From contig CAVZPR010000002.1 of the NCBI GenBank assembly GCA_963777285.1, positions 1,054,001-1,118,000 of the forward strand: a stretch of DNA of 64,000 bases. The letters run 5' to 3'. Position 1 is the stretch's first letter; each line of letters starts with the position of its first letter. The translations under genes were made by a program, and so were the position numbers. Positions 1-9,127 of this stretch are shown here, piece after piece. The stretch comes from JAFARE01 sp963777285. GTDB taxonomy: Bacteria > Chloroflexota > Dormibacteria > Aeolococcales > Aeolococcaceae. A model generated the notes under the pieces. The model was not told the origin of the DNA and did no database searches. It saw only the letters and a list, made by a program, of their open reading frames with translations.

Positions 1-632
1 CGCGCAACGTTGACGCCAAGCACCGCGGCGGCCAGCTCACGGTCGCGCACCGCCGCCATGCCGCGCCCGACATTGCTCCGCATCATGTTGCGCACGTACA
101 CCATCGCGAGGGCGAGGAGAACGAAGGCGAGGTAATAGTAGAGACCGTTGCGGTCGAACGAGAGCGGGCCCAGCGTCGCGCCGGTGGCGAAGTCGAGGGA
201 CCCGAAGGTGGGATCGTTCAGCGCGCGACCGCCCGGTCCGCCCGAGATGGCGGCGACGTTGACGAAGATGTGCTGCCCGATGTACAGGAGCGCGATCGTC
301 ACGATCGCCAGGTACAGCCCGCGCAGGCGGAGCGCGGTGGGGCCGACGATGCCGCCGAGCACGCCGGCGGCGACCGCGGCGGCGGGGATCCAGAGCGCCG
401 CTGTCAGGTGCAGATCGGTTCCCAGGAGCCCGCTGACGTAGGCGCCCACCCCAAGAAAGAACGCGTGGCCCAGTGATATCTGACCGGTGCGTCCGGTGAG
501 CACATCCAGCCCCAGCGCGCCGATGGCGGCGATGAGGACGAAGACAAAGGTGGTCAACCAGTAGGCGTTCAGCAGAAACGGCAGCACCAGGCCTGCGACC
601 AGGGCCGCGGTCACGGCGACGCGCCGCGCCAT
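1..632 (-). CDS. livM: Branched-chain amino-acid ABC transporter permease LivM (partial)
   Basis: The minus-strand frame starts with ATG at 632-630 and stays open to the window edge, so only the N-terminal 210 codons are present. The translation is hydrophobic with several predicted membrane helices and carries LivM-type stretches such as LTGRTGQISLGHAFF and LRGLYLAIVTIA. LivM is one of two inner-membrane permease subunits that import leucine, isoleucine, valine or related amino acids. The start lies two bases after the livH stop codon, so it is the distal permease gene of a livF-livG-livH-livM operon read leftwards. The true substrate cannot be told from sequence; relatives also import urea or amides. 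Confidence 0.9.
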   Translation of the reverse strand, partial: MARRVAVTAALVAGLVLPFLLNAYWLTTFVFVLIAAIGALGLDVLTGRTGQISLGHAFFLGVGAYVSGLLGTDLHLTAALWIPAAAVAAGVLGGIVGPTALRLRGLYLAIVTIALLYIGQHIFVNVAAISGGPGGRALNDPTFGSLDFATGATLGPLSFDRNGLYYYLAFVLLALAMVYVRNMMRSNVGRGMAAVRDRELAAAVLGVNVA

Positions 633-634
633 GG

Positions 635-1527
635 TCACAGGCGCTCCGCCGGTCTCGTGCCGAAGATGCCGTAGGGCCGCACCAGCAGCACGATGATCAT
701 CAGCACGTACGGCGCGACCAGGTAGAAGTTCGTGCCCAGGAACGGCGCGTATGCCGGCTGGTAGCCGGCTGTCAGCTCCTGGACCACGCCGATCACCAGG
801 CCGCCGAGGACAGCGCCGGTGGTGGAGTCGATGCCGCCGAGAATGATCGCCGGGAACGCGAGCAGCGCCGACGTCGAGATCGAGGGGTCGACGAGGTTCG
901 GATAGCCGCCGAGGAACACGCCGCCGATGCACGCAACCACACCCGCGAGCGCCCAGGCTGTTCCGTGCACGCGGCGCAGCGGGATGCCGACCGCAAGCGC
1001 GGCCTCGGGGTCGGCGGCCGCACCGCGCATCGCGAGGCCGTACTTCGAGTGACGGTTGAAGAGCCAGAACGCCAGCAGCACCGTGAGCGCCGCGACGATG
1101 GTCCACACCTGCACCCATGGAAGGGCCACACCGCCCACGTCCAGGGTGCTCGCACCCCAGGGGTCGCCGTTGCCGCGTCCCGTGGTGCCGAAGATCGCGG
1201 GCAGCAGGGACTGCAGGATCGTGGCCAGACCGAGCGTCAGCATCACGACCGTGAAGTCGGGTCGCCCCACGGCGAAGCGCAGCACACCTGCCTGGAACGC
1301 GAGCGCCAGCGCCGCCGTCAGTGCGCAGCCGATCGCGAACGCCGGCCAGAACGGGGCTCCTACATCGGTGGCGAGCCATGCGGTGATGAACGCACCCAGC
1401 ATGAGCAGCTGGCCCTGCGCGAAGTTGATGACACGAGTGGCACGAAAGACGACCGTGAAGCCGAGCGCGATGAGCGCGTACACGGCGCCGAGTGCCAGGC
1501 CGGCGACCAGAAGCTCGATGAAGGTGA

Positions 1528-1531
<4 letters not shown>
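635..1531 (-). CDS. livH: Branched-chain amino-acid ABC transporter permease LivH
   Basis: 298-residue polytopic membrane protein with the usual LivH start (TFIELLVAGLALGAVYALIA) and the family signature RVINFAQGQLLMLGAF near residue 45. It pairs with LivM to form the transmembrane channel, energised by LivG and LivF. I chose GTG at 1531 because its GTGA overlaps the livG stop, which suggests translational coupling. The same frame is open further upstream but only as antisense shadow of livG. Length and features are normal for the family. No gene for the periplasmic binding protein is visible in the window. Confidence 0.92.
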
Positions 1532-2297
<766 letters not shown>

Positions 2298-2301
<4 letters not shown>

Positions 2302-3014
2302 ACGCCGCGAATCCCCAGGTACACGGCGCGGACCTGCTCGTCCGACACGAGGTCACGGGTGACGCCCGAGGCGCGCACGCGGCCCGTGTCCAGCAGGTAG
2401 CCGAACCCGGTCACCGCCGCCGCGAGCGCACTCGACTGCTCGACCATGAGCATCGACACGCCCGATGCATTGACGCGGCGCAGCGCCTCGCCGATCGACT
2501 GGATGACGCGGGGCGCGAGCCCCAGGGACGGCTCGTCGAGGAGCAGCAGCCTCGGCTCACCCATGAGCGCCCGCCCGATGGCCAGCATCTGCTGCTCGCC
2601 GCCGGAGAGGAAGCCGGCGGCCTGGTCGAGGCGCTGCGCCAGGAGGGGGAAGAGCGCCAGAACCAGGTCGAGGCCGGCGGCGGATGCCGCGCGACCGCGC
2701 CAGAACGCTCCCGCGCGCAGGTTGTCGCGGACGCTGAGGTCGGCGAAGACGCGTCGGCCTTCCAGGACCTGGACGATGCCCGCGCGGGAGAGCCGCACCG
2801 CGTCCCAGCCGGTGACGTCGCGTCCTGCGAACCGGATGCGTCCATCAGAGATGCCGCCTCCATGGAACCGCACCAGGCCGGAGACGGCGCGCAGCAGGGT
2901 GGTCTTGCCCGCGCCGTTGGGCCCGAGCAGGCAGACGGCACCGCCCACGGGCACCGTCAGCGACACCGCTTCCAGCGCTCGCACACCGCCATAGCGGACG
3001 GAGACGCCCTGCAC
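2298..3014 (-). CDS. livF: Branched-chain amino-acid ABC transporter ATP-binding protein LivF
   Basis: 238-residue ABC ATPase with Walker A GPNGAGKTT at about residues 31-39, signature LSGGEQQMLAIGRAL, Walker B LLLLDEPSLGL, and the LivF-type phrase VLEGRRVFADLSV. It is the second nucleotide-binding subunit of the Liv importer. The GTG at 3014 is the first usable start, but the in-frame codons just upstream read APLLDV, which resembles the true N-terminus of many LivF proteins. The start may therefore be a non-canonical codon further upstream. Only 47 bases separate it from the membrane-protein gene upstream. Confidence 0.9.
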
Positions 3015-3061
3015 GTCGAGCAGCGGGGCGTCGCCGGGCGCGGCCAGGGTCTTCGGCCAGG

Positions 3062-3478
3062 TCAGCCGACGTCGTCGAGCAGCGCGACCCAGCCGAGCAG
3101 GGCGGAGCCGCCGAGCGCCAGCCCCATGAGGGCGGCGCGGCGAAGCTCCGGGTGGGCGACGGCGACAGCCGCCAGGACGACCACGTCGGCGGCATCGACG
3201 GCAGCGTTCAGCTGGTAGCAGCGCCGCCGCTCATCGGCGGATCCGTCGCGCGACGCGAGGGTCCACGCCCCCAGCACCACGTTGCGGATCCCGGCCAGGC
3301 GGGCCGTGAGGCGCACCGCGGGGTTGTCCTGGGCTTCGGGCACGCCGAAGAGGCGTCTGGCGATGCCGGCCGTGAACAGCGTTGTGCCCACCGAGATCCG
3401 GGCGACGCCCATCCGGGTGGCTCGCTCGCGCTCGCTGCCGGCGTTGACGAGGATGGGCGACGCGACCACGGCGGCCAC
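3062..3478 (-). CDS. Small integral membrane protein of unknown function
   Basis: About 138 residues from GTG at 3478; a second in-frame GTG nine bases later is also possible. The C-terminal half has two or three hydrophobic stretches (VVLAAVAVAHPELRRAALMG, LALGGSALLGWVALL). The family is not recognised with certainty; it resembles small DUF4267-like membrane proteins. The gene lies upstream of livF on the same strand and is divergent from the Mpo1-like gene, so the liv operon promoter may lie in 3479-3589. The frame is open further upstream, but that part is antisense to the Mpo1-like gene and I excluded it. Confidence 0.6.
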   Translation of the reverse strand: MAAVVASPILVNAGSERERATRMGVARISVGTTLFTAGIARRLFGVPEAQDNPAVRLTARLAGIRNVVLGAWTLASRDGSADERRRCYQLNAAVDAADVVVLAAVAVAHPELRRAALMGLALGGSALLGWVALLDDVG

Positions 3479-3589
3479 TATATGAGGAATCCCGCCCCTC
3501 CAGCCGCTTGACCTGCGCCTTGTGCGGGCCGGTCCGCGAGGATCATCGTGTAGGCTGACCTGCCTGCACGGTGCACTGGGAGGACCGCG

Positions 3590-3988
3590 ATGCCCACCTT
3601 CACCAGCTTCGACGAATTCTTCCGCTACTACGTGAGCCAGCACAGCAAGCCGGCCACGCGCTGGGTCCACTTCGGCGCGACCCACGCCGGCGCCGCGGTG
3701 GCGCTGGCGGCCCTGATCCGCAGGGCGCCTCTCCTCCTGCTGGCAGTGCCCGCAGTGATCTACGGACCGGCGTTCGCCAGCCACTGGCTGATCGAGAAGA
3801 ACAGCCCTGTCACGCTGCGTGGCCACCAGCTCTGGGCCGTCCGCGGGGACCTGAAGATGATCACGACCATGTGGCGGGGCCGGGACGCCGAGCTCTCGCG
3901 CCTCGCTGCCGAGGAGCTGGAGCAGTCCGTCGAGGGCGTGGGGATCCGCATCCACGTCACCGACGAGCGGGCGGCCGCGGTCTCCTGA
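3590..3988 (+). CDS. Mpo1-like (DUF962) membrane protein
   Basis: 132-residue protein matching the DUF962/Mpo1 family: FFRYYVSQHSKPATRWVHF near the N-terminus (His18, His27), a hydrophobic hairpin around residues 35-60, then SHWLIEKNSPVTL and LWAVRGDLKM. The yeast member Mpo1 is an iron-dependent dioxygenase of 2-hydroxy fatty-acid alpha-oxidation, and these histidines fit metal binding. The function of bacterial members is largely inferred. The start is ATG preceded by a gggaggacc ribosome site. Divergent from the small membrane protein at 3062-3478. Confidence 0.85.
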   Translation: MPTFTSFDEFFRYYVSQHSKPATRWVHFGATHAGAAVALAALIRRAPLLLLAVPAVIYGPAFASHWLIEKNSPVTLRGHQLWAVRGDLKMITTMWRGRDAELSRLAAEELEQSVEGVGIRIHVTDERAAAVS

Positions 3989-4158
3989 CCCTGCCTGCGC
4001 CGGCGCGCCTCGGGCCCGTGGCTAGCAGAAGCGTCGCCGCGTCGTGGCCGCGCCGCGACCGGCGCGCCCGGCGGCGCCAGCCAGACTGACGCGGTGCTCG
4101 GTGCAGTGGAGCGGCTGCCGCGCGTCTTCATGCGTGCGGCCGGCGGGAGGGCTCAGAT

Positions 4159-4590
4159 GTGCTGGTGAACGGATCGGTTCGCGTCGTCATCGTCGACGAT
4201 CACGCCGTGGTGCGTCGCGGGCTGCGCGAGCTGATCTCGACGATCCCCGAGTGCGCTGCCGTCGGAGAGGCCGTCAACGGCGCCGACGCGCTCCGCGTCG
4301 TCGAGGAGCTGCGTCCTGACATCGTGCTGATGGACATCTCGATGCCGGTGATGGACGGCGTCGAGGCGACGCGGGCGATCATGGCCCGCCATCCCGAGAC
4401 GCGGGTGATCATCCTCACCTCGGACTCCGCGGAGTCGCGTGTGCTGGGGGCGCTCGATGCTGGAGCGGCGGCCTACGTGCTCAAGGACACAGAACCCGGC
4501 CGCATCCTGATGCGGGTGCGCGCCACGGCGCGCACGGTGCCGCGCCTATCGACGGGAGTCGGCGCCGGCCTCGACGCTCAGGCTGACTGA
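4159..4590 (+). CDS. Receiver-only response regulator (NarL-type REC, no output domain)
   Basis: 143-residue receiver domain. The acidic pair is Asp13-Asp14, the phosphoacceptor is Asp59 in VLMDISMP, the switch Thr is in IILTSD, and Lys109 is in VLKD. The sequence is closest to NarL/FixJ regulators, yet it stops about 20 residues after the receiver with no LuxR-type helix-turn-helix. It is either a genuine single-domain regulator or a truncated one. The start is GTG with a gggaggg site upstream. Its last 45 bases overlap the convergent GGDEF-EAL gene; no histidine kinase is nearby. A role in feeding a signal to the cyclic-di-GMP enzyme is inference from position only. Confidence 0.85.
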   Translation: MLVNGSVRVVIVDDHAVVRRGLRELISTIPECAAVGEAVNGADALRVVEELRPDIVLMDISMPVMDGVEATRAIMARHPETRVIILTSDSAESRVLGALDAGAAAYVLKDTEPGRILMRVRATARTVPRLSTGVGAGLDAQAD

Positions 4591-5904
4591 GATATCGTCG
4601 GCCGTTTGCGGCCGGCCGAGCAGGAATCCCTGCAGCGCGTCACAGCCGATCTCGCTGAGGAAGTTCAGCTGCGCCACGGTCTCGACGCCCTCGGCGACGA
4701 CGGTCATGCCCAACGCGTGGGCCAGCTGCACGGCGCCCTGGATGACACCGCGGTCGCGCGCGTCGTTGGCCAGCCCCTCGATGAACGATCGGTCCAGCTT
4801 GAGCTCGTCGGCGGGGATGTTCTTGAGCTGCGTGAGCGACGCGTAGCCGGTGCCGAAGTCGTCGATGGACAGGCGCACCCCGAAGCTGCGCAGGGTCAGC
4901 ATGGCCGGCTGCGTGACCTCGAGGTTGCGCATCACCTGGCTCTCCGTGATCTCCAGCGTCACGCTCCCCGGCGGGACGCCCGTGGTGCTGAGCATGTCGC
5001 GCACCTGGAAGATGAAGTCGGGGTCGGCGAACTGCCGCGCCGACACGTTGATGCTCATGTTCACGCGGTGGCCGGCGCGGTGCCATGTGGCCAGCTGCGC
5101 GGTCGCCTTCTCGATGACCCAATGGCCGAGGGGCACGATGAGCCCGGTCTCCTCGGCGATGGGAATGAAGTCCGCGGGCGCCATCCAGCCGCGCAGCTCG
5201 TCGTCCCAGCGCAGCAGCGCCTCCGTCGCGATGACGTTGCGCCCGGGGAGCGCGACCTGCGGCTGGTAGTGCAGCTCGAAGGCGGTGCGATCGACGGCAC
5301 GGCGCAGCGACGACTCCAGCGCGAAACGGTGTGCCGACCGTTCCCGCAGCTCCTCGGTGTACACCACGAGCCGCTCCTCGGCGGATGACTTCGCCGCGTA
5401 CATCGCGGCCTCGGCGTTGTTCAGCAGCTTCTCGGCGGATCGGTCCTGGGCGTCCGCGACGGCGACGCCGATCGCCACGCGCAGCGTGACGCGCTGGCCG
5501 CCGGCGCGGTATTCGTGCTCGACCGCCCAGCCCAGCCGGGTCGCCAGCACACGGGCTTCGCCCTCATCGCCGATCCCGTCGAGGAGGACGGCGAACTCGT
5601 CGCCGCCGACCCGGGCCACGACGTCCTCCTTGCGGCTCGCGGCGACAAGCCGCTGCGCCAGGGTGGCGAGCACCTCGTCGCCGGCGGCGGAACCGAGGCC
5701 CTGGTTGATGCGGCGCAGGCCGTCGACGTCGAGCAGCAGAGCCGCCTTCCGTGCGGGGCCCCTGGCCAGCACGGCGCCGGCGCGTTGCAGGAAGTCGTCC
5801 CGATTCGCAAGACCTGTGAGCGGGTCGAGATCCAACCCTGGAGGCGCCACGGCGACGACGCCGTCCTGCGGGTCGCGATCTGGCAGCGGAAGCGGCTCGA
5901 TCAC
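4546..5904 (-). CDS. GGDEF-EAL bifunctional cyclic-di-GMP enzyme
   Basis: 452 residues from GTG at 5904. The N-terminal GGDEF domain (about 25-185) has an intact GGDEF at 100-104, and RKED at 91-94 forms an RxxD inhibitory site five residues before it. The C-terminal EAL domain (about 195-445) has EAL at 228-230 and the catalytic blocks EITESQ, DDFGTGYASL, KLDRSFI and VAEGVET. Both synthesis and breakdown of cyclic-di-GMP look possible. There is no membrane segment or sensory domain, so it is probably cytosolic and controlled by partners or product inhibition. Much longer open frame upstream is antisense to the aldehyde dehydrogenase gene. Confidence 0.92.
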   Translation of the reverse strand: MIEPLPLPDRDPQDGVVAVAPPGLDLDPLTGLANRDDFLQRAGAVLARGPARKAALLLDVDGLRRINQGLGSAAGDEVLATLAQRLVAASRKEDVVARVGGDEFAVLLDGIGDEGEARVLATRLGWAVEHEYRAGGQRVTLRVAIGVAVADAQDRSAEKLLNNAEAAMYAAKSSAEERLVVYTEELRERSAHRFALESSLRRAVDRTAFELHYQPQVALPGRNVIATEALLRWDDELRGWMAPADFIPIAEETGLIVPLGHWVIEKATAQLATWHRAGHRVNMSINVSARQFADPDFIFQVRDMLSTTGVPPGSVTLEITESQVMRNLEVTQPAMLTLRSFGVRLSIDDFGTGYASLTQLKNIPADELKLDRSFIEGLANDARDRGVIQGAVQLAHALGMTVVAEGVETVAQLNFLSEIGCDALQGFLLGRPQTADDISVSLSVEAGADSRR

Positions 5905-6117
5905 GGCGCTAATCCTGCGACCTGGCGGGGCTGCGGCTCTAAGCGCTTCGGGCACTGATTGGTGACGGCGTGCGACTAAACGATCACGACCCGCCCCCGG
6001 CGCTGTCGCTCCCGCCGCGGGCCAGGCTGCGGAACGCCCCCGAGACCCCCTTCGCTGAACTACTGTACGGGAGCCCAGCTGGCGAGCGTCCGGCGGCAGA
6101 CAAGGAACAGACTGGCG

Positions 6118-7557
6118 TTGAAGACGGCGGTCCGCAGCCTCTCGAACTTCGTCAACGGGCGGTCCAGCGACGTCGTGGGCGGAGCCACCCGGGACCTGAT
6201 AGATCCGAGCTCCGGCGAGGTCTTCGCGGCAGCGCCGGAGTCCGGTCCCGAGGACGTCGACGACGCCTTCTCCGCGGCCGAGGCCGCGTTCCCCGGCTGG
6301 CGGGACAGCACGCCCGCGACGCGCAGCCTTGCGCTGCTGCGGATCGCCGACGCGCTCGAGGCACGGGCCGACGACCTGGTGCGCGCCGAGACCGAGAACA
6401 CGGGCAAGCCGGTCGCCCTCACGCTGAGCGAGGAGGTCCCCCCGATGGTGGACCAGATCCGCTTTTTCGCAGGCGCCGCCCGCCTGCTCGAGGGCCGCTC
6501 CGCCGGCGAGTACATGAGCGGGTACACGTCGTTCGTCCGGCGCGAGCCGGTCGGCGTCTGCGCCGCGGTCACGCCGTGGAACTACCCGATGATGATGGCG
6601 GTCTGGAAGTGGGCGCCGGCGCTGGCGGCAGGCAACACGATGGTGCTCAAGCCGTCCGAGACCACGCCGCTCTCCACGCTGCTGATGGCTGAGATCATGG
6701 CCGAGCACCTGCCGCCCGGGGTCTTCAACGTCGTGTGTGGCGGCCGAGAGACGGGTCGCGCGCTGGTGACACACCCCGCGCCGCGCATGGTGTCGATCAC
6801 CGGCAGCGTGCGCGCCGGGCGCGAGGTGGCGCAGGCGGCGGCCGCCGACCTCAAGCGCGTGCACCTCGAGCTCGGGGGCAAGGCGCCGGTGATCGTCTTC
6901 GACGACGCCGACGTGGCTGCGGCCGCCGAGGGCATCGCCATCGCCGGGTACTTCAACGCCGGGCAGGACTGCACGGCGGCGACGCGCGTTCTGGTCTCGC
7001 CGCGGCTGCACGACGACTTCGTCGACGCGCTGGTGGAACAGGCGCGCGCCACCCACGTGGGCCCGCCGTCCGACACCGACGCCGCGTACGGCCCGCTGAA
7101 CAACGCGACCCAGCTGGAGCGCGTCACCGGCCTGCTCGCCTCGATGCCCGCGCACGCGGCGGTGGCCACGGGCGGCCGTCGAAAAGGTGATCGCGGGTAC
7201 ATGTTCGAGCCGACCGTGGTCACCGGGGTGGAGCAGCGCGACGATCTGATCCAGCAGGAGATCTTCGGACCGGTGATCACCGTGCAGCGGTTCAGCGACG
7301 AGGACCAGGCTGTCGCGTGGGCCAACGACGTCGAGTACGGGCTCGCGTCGAGCGTGTGGACGCGCGACCACGGGCGCGCCATGCGCATGGCGAAGCGTCT
7401 CGACTTCGGCTGCGTCTGGATCAACACGCACATCCCCTTGGTGGCGGAGATGCCGCACGGCGGCTTCAAGCACAGCGGATACGGGAAGGACCTCTCCCTT
7501 TACGGACTCGAGGACTACACGCGCATCAAGCACGTGATGAGCAGCATCGAGGCCTGA
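6118..7557 (+). CDS. Gamma-aminobutyraldehyde dehydrogenase-like aldehyde dehydrogenase
   Basis: 479-residue NAD(P)-dependent aldehyde dehydrogenase. Cofactor and catalytic blocks are TPWNYP, KPSETTPL, FNVVCGG, general base Glu251 in LELGGKAP, and nucleophile Cys285 in NAGQDCTAAT. The NAGQDCTA form is typical of PatD/YdcW-type enzymes that oxidise 4-aminobutyraldehyde from putrescine to GABA; betaine-aldehyde oxidation is the main alternative. The start is TTG at 6118, with aaggaa seven bases upstream. First gene of a five-gene operon with a permease, an amine oxidase-like flavoprotein and two aminotransferases, which supports a polyamine role. Confidence 0.88.
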   Translation: MKTAVRSLSNFVNGRSSDVVGGATRDLIDPSSGEVFAAAPESGPEDVDDAFSAAEAAFPGWRDSTPATRSLALLRIADALEARADDLVRAETENTGKPVALTLSEEVPPMVDQIRFFAGAARLLEGRSAGEYMSGYTSFVRREPVGVCAAVTPWNYPMMMAVWKWAPALAAGNTMVLKPSETTPLSTLLMAEIMAEHLPPGVFNVVCGGRETGRALVTHPAPRMVSITGSVRAGREVAQAAAADLKRVHLELGGKAPVIVFDDADVAAAAEGIAIAGYFNAGQDCTAATRVLVSPRLHDDFVDALVEQARATHVGPPSDTDAAYGPLNNATQLERVTGLLASMPAHAAVATGGRRKGDRGYMFEPTVVTGVEQRDDLIQQEIFGPVITVQRFSDEDQAVAWANDVEYGLASSVWTRDHGRAMRMAKRLDFGCVWINTHIPLVAEMPHGGFKHSGYGKDLSLYGLEDYTRIKHVMSSIEA

Positions 7558-7580
7558 CAGCAGGCATCGGAGGAGGAACC

Positions 7581-9122
7581 ATGGCGACCGTCGCGGAACC
7601 CATCGTCCACGGGCGACCGGTGGAGTCGCAGCTCAAGACCAACACGCTCAACCTTTTCGACACCACGGTGATCGCGACGTCGAGCGTGGCTCCCGCCTAC
7701 ACGCTGGCTGCGACCGCGGCGTTCCTGATCGCGGCCGTCGGCCTGCAGTCGCCAGCGGCCATCCTGGTGGGCTTCTTCCCGGTGCTGTTCATCGCGATGG
7801 CCTACTACTACCTGAACCGCATGGACCCGAACTGCGGCGCCTCGTACTCATGGGTCAGCCGCACGCTGAATCCGTACATCGGCTGGGTGTCCGGGTGGGT
7901 GCAGCTCGCGGCGAACGTGCTGTTCTGCGCGGCGGCGCCGCTCGTTGCCGGCGCCTACACGCTGCAGCTGCTCAACAGCCTCTTCCCAGGGCAGATCAGC
8001 GCCGATGCCGCCGGCGACAACCGTCTCATCGCGATCGTGGGCATCGCCTGGCTGCTGCTGGTCACCTTCATGGTGGTGCGTGGCATCAGAATCACCGCCA
8101 ATTTCCAGTGGCTCCTGGTGTTCATCGAGTACTTCATCGTGCTCGGGTTCGCGGTGTTCGCGATCGTCAAGGTGGTCGGCGGCAGCTCACCGGCGGCGAG
8201 CCACGTGTCCGGCAGCTGGTTCAATCCCTTCTCGCTGGGAAGCCTCGACAACGTCGTGATCGGCGGCCTCCTGGCCGTCTTCTTCTTCTGGGGATGGGAC
8301 ACGGCGGCGAACGTCAACGAGGAGTCGAAGGACGCGGACACGTCGCCCGGCCTTGCCGGCATCTTCAGCATGTTCATCCTGCTGTTCATCTTCCTGATCG
8401 CGGCGGTCGCGATCCAGATCTTCCTCTCGCAGTCGTCGATCAACGACCCCAACAACCAGAACGACATCCTCTATTTCTTCTCGACACAGCTAACGGGCAC
8501 GCCGCTCGCATACCTCATGGTGCTGGCGGTGCTCTCCTCGACCGTGGCCACGACGCAGACGACGCTGCTGCCCTCGAGCAGGCTCAGCTTCTCGATGGCG
8601 CGCGACGGCGTCTTCCCCAGGTGGTTCGCCTACATCCATCCCAGCTGGAGGACGCCGTGGCTGGGAACGATCATCTCGTCGCTGCTGGCGATCGTGATCA
8701 TCATCCTCACCGTCACCGTGGACTACTTCAACAACAACATCTTCGGCAACCTCATCCTCGACATCGGGGTGCTGGTGGCGGTGTACTACGGCATCACCGG
8801 GTTCGCCTCGGCGTGGGCGTTCCGCAAGGTGCTGTTCACGAGCTTCACCCGCTTCCTGTTCGCGGGACTGCTTCCGATGATCGGCGGCGTCATCCTCTTC
8901 TTCTTCGCCTACGCCGACCTGGTTCCTGCGGGGTCCGCACCCTTCGCTCAGGCGCCGGACTGGGCCACCGGGTTGCCGATCCTGGTGGCGATCGGGATCG
9001 GCATACCGCTGGTGCTGGTCGCCAGGATCGCCGACCGCAAGGGATTCTTCCGGGAGAAGACGGTGTCGTACGTCGAGGTCGACGGCCGGCTCACCGCAGC
9101 ATCGGCGGGGACGTCGACCTAG
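7581..9122 (+). CDS. APC-family amino acid/polyamine permease
   Basis: 513-residue polytopic membrane protein with about 12 predicted helices. The N-terminal segment (NTLNLFDTTVIATSSVAPAY) and the central FFFWGWDTAANVNEESKD block are typical of the amino acid-polyamine-organocation (APC) superfamily. It probably imports the amine or amino acid broken down by the surrounding enzymes. The ATG at 7581 follows a strong aggagga site, and the gene begins 23 bases after the dehydrogenase stop. Substrate cannot be read from sequence; putrescine, GABA or another amine are plausible. Confidence 0.88.
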   Translation: MATVAEPIVHGRPVESQLKTNTLNLFDTTVIATSSVAPAYTLAATAAFLIAAVGLQSPAAILVGFFPVLFIAMAYYYLNRMDPNCGASYSWVSRTLNPYIGWVSGWVQLAANVLFCAAAPLVAGAYTLQLLNSLFPGQISADAAGDNRLIAIVGIAWLLLVTFMVVRGIRITANFQWLLVFIEYFIVLGFAVFAIVKVVGGSSPAASHVSGSWFNPFSLGSLDNVVIGGLLAVFFFWGWDTAANVNEESKDADTSPGLAGIFSMFILLFIFLIAAVAIQIFLSQSSINDPNNQNDILYFFSTQLTGTPLAYLMVLAVLSSTVATTQTTLLPSSRLSFSMARDGVFPRWFAYIHPSWRTPWLGTIISSLLAIVIIILTVTVDYFNNNIFGNLILDIGVLVAVYYGITGFASAWAFRKVLFTSFTRFLFAGLLPMIGGVILFFFAYADLVPAGSAPFAQAPDWATGLPILVAIGIGIPLVLVARIADRKGFFREKTVSYVEVDGRLTAASAGTST

Positions 9123-9127
9123 GCCGA

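Noticed and set aside
5905..6117. Promoter search between the GGDEF-EAL and aldehyde dehydrogenase genes.
   Set aside because: No -35/-10 pair with acceptable spacing was found.
5905..7533. Long minus-strand extension of the GGDEF-EAL frame, antisense to the aldehyde dehydrogenase.
   Set aside because: GC-rich shadow frame rich in Arg, Val, His and Gln with no family match; the plus-strand enzyme has clear motifs.
7850..9127. N-terminal extension of the FAD oxidoreductase frame through the permease gene.
   Set aside because: Out of frame with the permease and without motifs; the family starts near VQPYADVSYW.
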